Part shown: one piece after another, positions 37,014 through 43,971 of the stretch
How the letters are laid out: each line of letters starts with the position of its first letter
Numbering within the stretch: the stretch's first letter is position 1
Assembly: GCA_937922785.1 (NCBI GenBank)
Contig: CALAJQ010000007.1
Span: forward strand, 1-64,000
Source of the DNA: an uncultured Acidimicrobiales bacterium
GTDB lineage: Bacteria > Actinomycetota > Acidimicrobiia > Acidimicrobiales > SZUA-35
Direction of reading: 5' to 3'
Length of the DNA: 64,000 nt
Position numbers and translations under genes: made by a program
Notes under the pieces: model-generated
Databases searched by the model: none
Told to the model about the DNA's origin: nothing
What the model saw: the letters and a program-made list of their open reading frames with translations, nothing else

Positions 37014-37281
37014 AAAGCCTGACGTCTGGCCCGACTATCTCACCAACCTGAGCCAAGAGCTCACCCTCGTTGGGGTACCGGCCCAGCTCGCCTTTAGAAA
37101 AAACCAAATCTCCGTTCACATGGACATCAAAGACACCCTTGCTTCCCATCACAAGCTTCAGCTCGGAGATGACGTGCTGGTAACCGCTGATGATCTCGTT
37201 TGTCGCGCTCACGGCGCGAGCGGAATAGTCTCAGGGAACGCAGTAGGTGATGCTTATTTCAATAGGTGTGGCAGTAGTCAT
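37003..37281 (-). CDS. SelW-like (Rdx family) selenoprotein with in-frame UGA
   Basis: Read with UGA as selenocysteine the frame gives 92 residues. ISITYC-V-P-U-DYSARA carries a CxxU redox motif (Cys14, Sec17; UGA at 37231-37233), then YQHVISELKLVMGSKGVFDV and GDLVFSKGELGRYPNEGE, the hallmark of Rdx/SelW proteins. Homologues without Sec have CxxC at this place, so UGA replaces a catalytic Cys. Standard calling would see only the 69 codons after UGA, starting at a GTG inside a hairpin. That hairpin fits a bacterial SECIS element. The gene ends in another UGA at 37003-37005. Start is ATG 37279-37281, with an in-frame ATG at 37291-37293. Probably a thiol/selenol oxidoreductase. The selA/selB/selC/selD genes are not in this window. 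Confidence 0.85.
37203..37219 (-). promoter_or_regulatory. Putative bacterial SECIS hairpin
   Basis: On the coding strand, 17 nt after the UGA, TCGCGC and GCGCGA form a perfect 6-bp stem around a five-base loop, CGTGA. A G in the first two loop positions, a short strong stem and about 17 nt from UGA to loop agree with the general bacterial SECIS consensus as I recall it. It would be the binding site for SelB carrying Sec-tRNA. Confidence 0.7.
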
Positions 37282-37315
37282 GGGTTGCAGCATAGGAGCG
37301 CCTATCGTGGGTGCC

Positions 37316-37798
37316 ATGAGCGCAGTTGTCATCTATGAGAGCCTTCGGGGAAACACCCAGCGAGCTGGCGAGTTGATCGCCCACGAGCTGACTGCATCGG
37401 GAATGCCGGCCATCGCATGTCCGATAGATCAAGTTGATCTCCAGGCCTTGAGTGAGGCGGACACGGTAATCGTTGGTTCGTGGACCGATGGCTTCTTTTT
37501 CTTTGGCCAGCGCCCCGGGCGTCCTTGGCGCCTTGCAAAGCTTCCTGTTATCGATGGCAAGAAAGCATACGTCTACTGCACTTATGCAAAGGACCCAGCA
37601 CAGACGCTTACCCATCTCAGTGGCATCGTTGCCCGGCGCGGCGGCGATGTCCAGGGTGGATATGCCATTCATCGCAAGAACCTCAAGGGTGGCGCGTTCG
37701 AATTCGCAGCCCGGCTTCTAGATTCAGTAGAGACAACCTCCGAAGATGCTGCCGCGGGTGCAGGGGCAAAGCCCGAACTTGAAGACGCAAGCTCCTAA
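37316..37798 (+). CDS. Flavodoxin-domain protein
   Basis: About 160 residues. The N-terminal strand and phosphate loop (VVIYESLRGNTQRAGELIA) are flavodoxin-like, binding FMN. GSWTDGFFFFGQRPGRPW and VYCTYAKD correspond to the loops that usually flank the isoalloxazine ring. The C-terminal tail (SEDAAAGAGAKPELEDASS) is acidic and disordered-looking. The open frame extends to 37247, but ATG at 37316 starts exactly at the domain and leaves 34 bases to the divergent SelW-like gene. It is a likely small electron carrier. Divergent placement beside a redox selenoprotein hints at shared control. Confidence 0.75.
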   Translation: MSAVVIYESLRGNTQRAGELIAHELTASGMPAIACPIDQVDLQALSEADTVIVGSWTDGFFFFGQRPGRPWRLAKLPVIDGKKAYVYCTYAKDPAQTLTHLSGIVARRGGDVQGGYAIHRKNLKGGAFEFAARLLDSVETTSEDAAAGAGAKPELEDASS

Positions 37799-37882
37799 CC
37801 CAAGATGATCAAGATCGCCGTGGCAGCGGTACGGGACCTCTCCAACGGTGGCGCAGCAATCGCGGTTGCGTCAACAAACTAA

Positions 37883-38485
37883 GTGGCTGGACGTCGGACC
37901 AGATCGGACATTCTTAACGGTGCATATGAGTGGTACGCCTCTAGGGCGATGATCACAGCAGAGAGCCGACGGGGTCAGCGGTTCGCATCGTTCGGGCAGG
38001 GCTCAATCATCGGCTTTCCCCCAGTGGCACTTTATGGGGAACAGGCCATCCACATCGGGGCCAACACTCTGCTTGGGCCTGGACTGTCGTTAAGCGCTGG
38101 AATGGTGCCGGGTCAAGAACTACTAAGCACTGAGATTGTGCGAATAGGTGATCGCTGCATGATTGGGCGACACAGTTCGATAGTGGCGCATTTTGACATT
38201 GTGATTGAGGATGACGTTTTCTTTGGTCCCAACGTTTACGTCACAGACCAGAATCACAGCACTTCGAACTTGGCCTTACCGATTGGCAAGCAGTCTCAAT
38301 CTGAGAAGCCGGTCCGCATCGGGAAAGGATCTTGGCTTGGCACCAACGTGGTCGTCCTGCCGGGCGTGACTATTGGCGAACACACAGCAGTGGGCGCAGG
38401 CTCGGTAGTCACCGCTGACCTGCCTCCCTTTGTGACTGCAGTCGGTTCGCCAGCCCGAGTGATCGCCGAACATGACCAGCCGTGA
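37883..38485 (+). CDS. Hexapeptide-repeat acyltransferase
   Basis: A 200-residue left-handed beta-helix protein. Hexapeptide repeats run from IHIGANTLLGPGLSL through VRIGDRCMIGRHSSIVAHFDIVIEDDVFFGPNVYVTDQNH to GKGSWLGTNVVVLPGVTIGEHTAVGAGSVVTADLPP. VTDQNH carries the histidine expected at the active site of the maltose/galactoside acetyltransferase (LbH-MAT) group. The acceptor may be a sugar in a surface glycan. GTG start at 37883, directly after a TAA that ends a 25-codon open frame (37805-37882) of doubtful status. Confidence 0.8.
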   Translation: MAGRRTRSDILNGAYEWYASRAMITAESRRGQRFASFGQGSIIGFPPVALYGEQAIHIGANTLLGPGLSLSAGMVPGQELLSTEIVRIGDRCMIGRHSSIVAHFDIVIEDDVFFGPNVYVTDQNHSTSNLALPIGKQSQSEKPVRIGKGSWLGTNVVVLPGVTIGEHTAVGAGSVVTADLPPFVTAVGSPARVIAEHDQP

Positions 38486-38530
38486 GTCGAGCTAGGCCTG
38501 AGTCGAGTTAGGCCTGAGCAGAGCTAGAAG
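38483..38530. repeat. 16-bp tandem repeat across convergent stop codons
   Basis: TGAGTCGAGCTAGGCC (38483-38498), TGAGTCGAGTTAGGCC (38499-38514) and a diverged third unit TGAGCAGAGCTAGAAG (38515-38530). The first unit supplies the TGA stop of the acyltransferase and the third supplies the TAG stop of the opposing metallopeptidase (38524-38526). Confidence 0.9.
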
Positions 38531-39486
38531 CCGTCCGCCCCAACAGAGTAGGTGTCGCACTGCTCAGGGTCGCCGCTTTGTAGTCCCTTTGTGAACCAGC
38601 CCTGGCGTTGCCGAGCTGAGCCGTGGGTCCAAGTGTGGGGATCAACAGTCATGCCAGCTTGTGATTGAATTCGGTCATCACCAACTGCTTGAGCCGCAGC
38701 TAGACCCTCTTCGATGTCGCCGATCTGAATGATCGAGCGGCCCGCATCGTCTGTGCGTTGGTTTGCTGAGTATGCCCACACGCCGGCAAAGCAGTCTGCC
38801 TGGAGTTCTTGCAGAACTGACAGTTGATTCTTGGATCCAGGGTTGGACCCCTGAGCCTGTCGGACCTGATCGGAGATTCCTGTGACGGACTGAATGTGGT
38901 GCCCAACTTCATGAGCAACTACGTAGGCCTGAGCGAAGTCGCCAGCGGCGCCAAACCGTGGCGACGCCAACTCGTCAAAGAATCCGAGATCGATGTACAC
39001 GTTGCGATCATTCGGTGCGGGGCAATAAAACGGGCCTACAGCAGACGTCGCGTTGCCACAGCCAGTGGAAACTTGGTCTTCGAAGATGATCATCTTGGTG
39101 AACTGATACTGCAAGCCAACTTGGTCAAAGTAAGCAGACCAGACATCTTGGGAGTCGGCCATGACGAACTGCATCAATTCCACTGTGTCGGCGTCGGGGT
39201 CCAATTCAGATGACCCGCTGTTCGCCGGGACCTGCTGACCGCTTCCGAAGCCGCCGGGGGAGTTGATGTCGATGCCGCTTGCTGAGCCCCCGTCTCCGGC
39301 GATGTTTCCCCCGAAGATGAGGGCGAGGATGATTGCGATGATGGCGCCAAGGCCTCCACCGGCTTTACCCATAGGGACGCCGCCGCCACCACGACGCGGG
39401 GCAGTGTTTCGTCGACCACTCTGACCGCGACGGTCTTCTACGTACTGTTCGCCACGCTTGGCTGTTCTTTTATTAACGCGAACCAT
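38524..39486 (-). CDS. Putative neutral zinc metallopeptidase (YpfJ family)
   Basis: A 320-residue membrane-anchored protein. A basic, Gly-rich N-terminus precedes one membrane helix (LGAIIAIILALIFGGNIAG), then a domain with VYIDLGFFDEL, the zinc motif HEVGHH and a downstream acidic segment, LQELQADCFAGVWAY, that supplies the third zinc ligand. DPHTWTHGSARQRQGWFTKG closes the family signature. Catalytic residues are intact, so it is probably an active extracytoplasmic peptidase, but no substrate is known for the family. Confidence 0.85.
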   Translation of the reverse strand: MVRVNKRTAKRGEQYVEDRRGQSGRRNTAPRRGGGGVPMGKAGGGLGAIIAIILALIFGGNIAGDGGSASGIDINSPGGFGSGQQVPANSGSSELDPDADTVELMQFVMADSQDVWSAYFDQVGLQYQFTKMIIFEDQVSTGCGNATSAVGPFYCPAPNDRNVYIDLGFFDELASPRFGAAGDFAQAYVVAHEVGHHIQSVTGISDQVRQAQGSNPGSKNQLSVLQELQADCFAGVWAYSANQRTDDAGRSIIQIGDIEEGLAAAQAVGDDRIQSQAGMTVDPHTWTHGSARQRQGWFTKGLQSGDPEQCDTYSVGADGF

Positions 39487-39517
39487 TGTTCAACTCTCTG
39501 CTACCGCCAGGTAGCCC

Positions 39518-40435
39518 TTATGCCGCCAACGGGCGGCCAAATATCTTCGCATCTGTCCAAGTCTTCAGAAACTCTTCAGCCCGATAGCAAGCTGCAAGCA
39601 GCACGCCGTCTTCATGATCAGATAGCGCCTCCAGCATGCCAGAAACTTGTTGCGCAACCTGTGCACTCACCATTTGGGAGTCGCCATCCATGTAGCCACC
39701 AACGGTGGTTCCGCTGGCTGAAATGAAATCTGGGAGAACCTGAACACCAGCTCGGCGCAGCTGGGCGAAGGCCTTGGTGGTAACCGGAATGGGTCCCCAA
39801 GGGACAATGGCCGAGGCCTTAACCATGCCTGCACCTTGATGGGTGAGGGTGCCGGGCTTTGAGCCAGCGCAGATGGCATCGACGTCAGCGCCCCAAATCA
39901 TCCAGGGCTTGTCTTCGATGCCTTCGGGGGTAACGATTGTGGCGCCGGCTGTGGTCAGCGCGGCTTCGACTGCGGCTGGGATGGGGGTTCCGTTGTTGCC
40001 TTCTATCGCGATCTTCTTGCCTTCAACGGTTCCGCCTAGAGCGAACGCGGTTGCTGCCAAAACACCACTGGCTTGGACCACAGCGTCGGTTCCGGCCGAG
40101 TTCCGGCTGTCGGCGTCAGCCAAGGGTGCCAGCTCGGACGCAGTGAGCCCTTTGCCAGGGTCCAGATGCAAGCCGCCGCCGGCTACAACTTCAGACAGCT
40201 CGTCTACAAAGGAGCTGACAGCTTCGGTGGTTGCGTCACCTTCGGCGTTGATGCCAGCTGAGGCGCCGCTGCGTTGCATCTCACAAATGGCGAAGGTGTA
40301 GGTGATCGATCGGGCCAGGTCCTTGGCTGAGCTTTGCAAGATCTTGCGACCCATCCGAACCGGGCCAGTAGCGGGGGCGTCGTTGATGTCGACGACCACA
40401 AACGCATCAGTAGAAGAGAGTTTCTGAAGAGACAC
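39518..40435 (-). CDS. Glutamate-dehydrogenase-like protein lacking catalytic lysines
   Basis: A 305-residue protein. LARSITYTFAICEMQRSGAS recalls the Glu/Leu/Phe/Val dehydrogenase core (normally LARAMTYK-x-GGAKGG), and KIAIEGNNG recalls the Rossmann loop GFGNVG. The segment DAICAGSKPGTL-x-VLPDFISASGTTVGGY lines up with the family's DILIPAA-x-VLPDILANAGGV. The catalytic lysines and the GxGxxG pattern are not conserved. It is also much shorter than the usual 410-450 residues. It could bind a nucleotide or amino acid in a regulatory or altered enzymatic role. Moderate confidence in family, none in activity. Confidence 0.55.
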   Translation of the reverse strand: MSLQKLSSTDAFVVVDINDAPATGPVRMGRKILQSSAKDLARSITYTFAICEMQRSGASAGINAEGDATTEAVSSFVDELSEVVAGGGLHLDPGKGLTASELAPLADADSRNSAGTDAVVQASGVLAATAFALGGTVEGKKIAIEGNNGTPIPAAVEAALTTAGATIVTPEGIEDKPWMIWGADVDAICAGSKPGTLTHQGAGMVKASAIVPWGPIPVTTKAFAQLRRAGVQVLPDFISASGTTVGGYMDGDSQMVSAQVAQQVSGMLEALSDHEDGVLLAACYRAEEFLKTWTDAKIFGRPLAA

Positions 40436-40479
40436 AATGACAGTCTAGGCAGCCCCACTCACCCACCCCCTAAATCCAA

Positions 40480-40587
40480 TTTTGGCCGCATACCCCGCCC
40501 CAACCTCACGTTTTGGCCGCATAGGTCGACGCAAATGTCGCTCTATGCGGCCAGAGTCGGAATTTGCGGCGGGGTGTGCGGCCAAAA
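40480..40587. repeat. TATGCGGCCAAAA-type repeats, left flank of AbiEi gene
   Basis: TTTTGGCCGCATA occurs at 40480-40492 and 40511-40523. In the opposite orientation, TATGCGGCCAGA (40544-40555) and TGTGCGGCCAAAA (40575-40587) follow. The second and third form a hairpin (GGCCGCATAG/CTATGCGGCC). They fill the promoter region between the dehydrogenase-like gene and the AbiEi/DUF559 gene. Confidence 0.85.
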
Positions 40588-40647
40588 TACGGCGAACTTG
40601 GTGCGGTGTGTGGCGACACTGTCACAGGCAGTGAGCATGATGGAATC

Positions 40648-41586
40648 ATGTCGACAAACCACGATCAAACAATTGTGAAGCTTGCGATGGCTAACGGCGG
40701 CGCTGTCAGCACGCAGCTATTAAAAGCCGAGGGAATCAATAGTCGCAGCGTTCTGAGGCGTGTGCACGATGGATCTCTCGAACGAGTCTTTAAGGGGGTC
40801 TATCTGGCAAACGCCGTTCGGAATCACGATTCGCCGCTACACGCTGCTTGTTTGGCACAACCCGCTGGAGCGGCGTTCCGGTTCACCGCGGCTTATCTCC
40901 ACGGTTTTGACGTCAAAAGACCAGCCATTCCCCAATTCGTAGTGATGCATAGCCATCGGGCCAACAGCCATCTTCTTGAAATACATGAGACGCGTGACTT
41001 GCCGGAGGTGGATGTGAAGGTTGTAGACGGAATTAGAGTTACCTCACCTTCTCGAACCATCTGCGACATTGCGCCTTATGTGAAACCGGCCTTTCTGCGT
41101 CATTTGATCGAGACACAACTCAGCCGGAAACGCCCGACGCCGGATGAGATAGTCGCGTGTGTGCGCAGTCGCCGACGCAGCGGGGTCAGATCGGTCGGAG
41201 AGCTGTACGAGTTGTTGGGAATCATGCTTGATGACGAGCCGTTTCCAGAGTCTGCGCTGGAGATCCGCTTGTTCCAAGCGCTGGCAGCTGGGGGAGTCAC
41301 GGGGTTGACGCGCCAATTCCGGCCACCCTGGTACGACGGAATCAGGGGTATTGTCGACGCTGCCGACCCGATCGGAAAGACGATCATCGAGGCTGACGGT
41401 CGCCAGTTTCGACAGGTTACTCAGGCCCACAACAACGACCGTCAGCGCGATCGCACCGCAGCTGGCCACGGGTTTGCGGTGCTCCGAGTCGGCCACCAAG
41501 AGCTAGCTCAAAGGCGAGCAGCGGTTGTGGGTGAGATCCGAGGAGTCGTGATGGCCAGGCGGCGAGCAGCGTTGAAGGCGTCCTAG
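40648..41586 (+). CDS. AbiEi-like antitoxin domain fused to DUF559 nuclease-like domain
   Basis: A 312-residue protein. Residues 5-60 (AMANGGAVSTQLLKAEGINSRS and LERVFKGVYLAN) resemble the winged-helix domain of type IV AbiEi antitoxins. The middle carries the usual AbiEi-family strands (VDGIRVTSPSRTICDIA). The C-terminal 100 residues resemble DUF559/Vsr-like PD-(D/E)xK nucleases: IVDAADP, IIEADGRQF and RDRTAAGHGFAVLRV. ATG at 40648 is preferred over the longer frame to 40564, which runs through repeats. No toxin partner (AbiEii-type nucleotidyltransferase) is adjacent. It is flanked on both sides by the TATGCGGCC repeat family. Defence or DNA repair are possible roles. Confidence 0.7.
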   Translation: MSTNHDQTIVKLAMANGGAVSTQLLKAEGINSRSVLRRVHDGSLERVFKGVYLANAVRNHDSPLHAACLAQPAGAAFRFTAAYLHGFDVKRPAIPQFVVMHSHRANSHLLEIHETRDLPEVDVKVVDGIRVTSPSRTICDIAPYVKPAFLRHLIETQLSRKRPTPDEIVACVRSRRRSGVRSVGELYELLGIMLDDEPFPESALEIRLFQALAAGGVTGLTRQFRPPWYDGIRGIVDAADPIGKTIIEADGRQFRQVTQAHNNDRQRDRTAAGHGFAVLRVGHQELAQRRAAVVGEIRGVVMARRRAALKAS

Positions 41587-41592
41587 ACATAA

Positions 41593-41670
41593 TTCTGGCC
41601 GCACAAAGCGACACCAAAACCCAGACCGGCCGCACAGGGCGACAAAAACGTCGAGGTATGCGGCCAAAAC
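41593..41670. repeat. TATGCGGCC-type repeats, right flank of AbiEi gene
   Basis: TTCTGGCCGCACA at 41593-41605 and GACCGGCCGCACAGG near 41624-41638 are followed by TATGCGGCCAAAAC at 41657-41670. The first two lie in an imperfect tandem unit of about 36 nt containing GCGAC and AAAA tracts. They match the motifs left of the AbiEi gene and near 1.89 kb. Confidence 0.8.
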
Positions 41671-41674
41671 GCGA

Positions 41675-41706
41675 GAAGACCCGGCCCCGTAGAGGGCCGG
41701 GTCTTC
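41675..41706. terminator. Bidirectional hairpin terminator
   Basis: GAAGACCCGGCCC (41675-41687) pairs perfectly with GGGCCGGGTCTTC (41694-41706) around a six-base loop, followed on the + strand by TTTA. On the other side the - strand soon reaches a TTTT run. It sits between the convergent AbiEi/DUF559 and pyrophosphatase genes. Confidence 0.85.
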
Positions 41707-41735
41707 TTTAGTGCGGCTTCTTTAGTGCGGCTAGT

Positions 41736-43862
41736 TTAGACGAAGGCGCTGGCGAACACCAGGCTTACGATCGTCATTACCTTCAGCAAGATGTTCATTG
41801 CTGGGCCCGAGGTGTCCTTGAACGGGTCACCAACGGTGTCGCCCACAACAGCAGCCTTGTGGGAATCAGATCCCTTGCCACCGAGGTCGCCGTGTCCGGC
41901 TTCGATGTACTTCTTAGCGTTGTCCCATGCGCCACCAGCGTTAGCCATGAAGATGGCCAATGCGAAGCCGGTTACAAGAGCACCAGCTAGGAAGCCGCCA
42001 AGGGCGTCAACGCTGATGAAACCAACCACTAGTGGAACCAGAACTGCAAGCAGACCCGGGATGATCATTTCCTTCAGAGAGGCCTGGGTCGAAATAGCAA
42101 CACAGCGGGCAGAGTCAGGGATGACTCCTTCCTTGCCTTCACGTAGGCCAGGAATCTCACGGAACTGGCGTCGAACTTCTTCAATCATCTCCTGTGCGGC
42201 CCGACCAACAGCGTCAATAGTCAAAGCAGCAAATAGGAACGGCAACATTGCGCCGAGGAAGAGTCCAACAAACACTGCAACGTTTCCGATGTCGAGGTTC
42301 AGCTCGCCGCCAGCGTTGAGAATGGCGAATTCGAAGCTCTTGAACAACGCAAGTGCAGTCAAAGCAGCAGATCCAACGGCAAAACCCTTGGCCACAGCAG
42401 CAGTTGTGTTACCTAGTGAGTCAAGAGCGTCGGTTACTTCACGCACTGAAGGGTCAAGCTCGGCCATCTCGGCAATACCGCCAGCGTTGTCAGCGATTGG
42501 GCCATAAGCGTCAACCGATACAACTACACCAGTCGTAGCCAACATGCCGATAGCGGCAACGGCGATGCCGTAGATGCCACCGGAAAGTCCGGGTGAGCCT
42601 GCGGCGCCACCAATTGCTGCTTCGCCTAAGGCAAGCTCGCCGCCCCAGAACGCAATCATGATGCCAACAACAATCAGAGCAACCGAAGCAGCAACTGAGA
42701 TCATGCCGGCAGAGATGCCGCCAAGAATTGTGGTTGCTGGGCCAGTCCTGGTTTGCTCAGCGATCTTCTTTACCGGAGAGAAGTGATCAGAGGTGTAGAA
42801 CTCGGCGGTCTTGCCAAGTGCCCAACCAGCGATGAGGCCTCCGATTACTGCGATTGCCAGGCCAATTGGGTTGCCGTCGAAGTCGTCTCCGCCGAACATC
42901 CAGTAGGAAAGAGCGATGGTGGCCACGATGGTCATAGCCATTGCTGAGTTGGTTCCCATATGAAGGGCCTTCGAAAGTGACTTCGAATCAGTTGAATCGC
43001 CGCCCTTAACAAGGAACGATCCGATGATCGAAGCGATCATGCCAACAAACGCAACTGCCATCGGGAACATAAGAAGTGGCATGTTCAGCGAAGTGTCTGC
43101 AGTAGTTGCAGTGACGCCAAGGGCGAAAGCCACCAGCGAGATAGGTGCGATGATCGAACCGGCGTATGACTCAAAGAGGTCGGCGCCCATACCTGCGACG
43201 TCGCCTACGTTGTCACCCACGTTGTCTGCGATAGTTGCAGGGTTGCGAGGGTCATCTTCTGGGATGCCAGCCTCAACCTTGCCGACAAGGTCGGCGCCAA
43301 CGTCGGCTGCCTTGGTGTAGATACCGCCGCCAACACGTGAGAACAAAGCGATCGAGGAAGCTCCGAGGCCGTATGCAGTTACGATTTCGAAAGCGTTGTC
43401 TGCGTTGTCGCTCATGACAACAAAGATGATGTAGACAACCATGAGGCCGGCTAGCGCAAGGCCAGCTACCGAGAAGCCCATAACGGCGCCGCCTCGGAAT
43501 GCCACAGCAAGCGCGGGAGCTGGTCCCTGTTGGGCTGCCTCGGTGGTTCGAGCGTTAGCCATGGTGGCCACTGTCATGCCGACATAGCCAGCCAGAGCAG
43601 ATAGGAAAGCTCCGAACACATAAGTTATGGCGGCTTGCCAGGCGATCGCAGCGGCGATGGCAGCAGCCATCACAACAACAAACACCGAAACCCAGGTGTA
43701 TTCCTGCTTAAGGAAAGCTCGGGCACCCTTCTGGATTTCTTCCATCAAGAAGACCATGCGGTCATTGCCAGGGCTGGCGGCCTTGACCTTGGTGAAATAG
43801 AAGGCTGCTAAGGCAAGTGCAGCCAAGGCAGACAAGAACGCTAAATAGGGAATTGCTGACAC
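41736..43862 (-). CDS. hppA: Membrane-bound ion-pumping pyrophosphatase
   Basis: About 708 residues with some 16 hydrophobic helices. The pyrophosphate-binding motif DVGADLVGK and the following DNVGDNVGDVAGMGADLFESY are intact. A second acidic cluster lies in GDTVGDPFKDTSGPAMN near the end. The enzyme hydrolyses pyrophosphate to pump H+ or Na+ out of the cytoplasm. GNTTAAVAKGFA has alanine where K+-independent enzymes carry lysine, which suggests the K+-dependent class. The start is GTG at 43860-43862 with GGGAGA four bases upstream; the longer frame to 44249 overlaps the divergent acyl-CoA dehydrogenase and is spurious. Confidence 0.9.
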   Translation of the reverse strand: MSAIPYLAFLSALAALALAAFYFTKVKAASPGNDRMVFLMEEIQKGARAFLKQEYTWVSVFVVVMAAAIAAAIAWQAAITYVFGAFLSALAGYVGMTVATMANARTTEAAQQGPAPALAVAFRGGAVMGFSVAGLALAGLMVVYIIFVVMSDNADNAFEIVTAYGLGASSIALFSRVGGGIYTKAADVGADLVGKVEAGIPEDDPRNPATIADNVGDNVGDVAGMGADLFESYAGSIIAPISLVAFALGVTATTADTSLNMPLLMFPMAVAFVGMIASIIGSFLVKGGDSTDSKSLSKALHMGTNSAMAMTIVATIALSYWMFGGDDFDGNPIGLAIAVIGGLIAGWALGKTAEFYTSDHFSPVKKIAEQTRTGPATTILGGISAGMISVAASVALIVVGIMIAFWGGELALGEAAIGGAAGSPGLSGGIYGIAVAAIGMLATTGVVVSVDAYGPIADNAGGIAEMAELDPSVREVTDALDSLGNTTAAVAKGFAVGSAALTALALFKSFEFAILNAGGELNLDIGNVAVFVGLFLGAMLPFLFAALTIDAVGRAAQEMIEEVRRQFREIPGLREGKEGVIPDSARCVAISTQASLKEMIIPGLLAVLVPLVVGFISVDALGGFLAGALVTGFALAIFMANAGGAWDNAKKYIEAGHGDLGGKGSDSHKAAVVGDTVGDPFKDTSGPAMNILLKVMTIVSLVFASAFV

Positions 43863-43971
43863 GGTCTCTCCCGAGATCAAAAGGCAACTGGGCAAATCGC
43901 AGAATGCAAAAGCGCATCCCGACGACCGAGCTACGGTACTTGGCCGACGGCCAGCATTCAACATTGGGAAC

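Noticed and set aside
37805-37882. A 25-codon frame ending directly before the acyltransferase start.
   Set aside because: Too short and without a regulatory feature such as a run of codons for one amino acid; a leader peptide cannot be supported.
40480-41670. CRISPR array.
   Set aside because: Copies are short, irregularly spaced, in both orientations and have no spacers of constant length.
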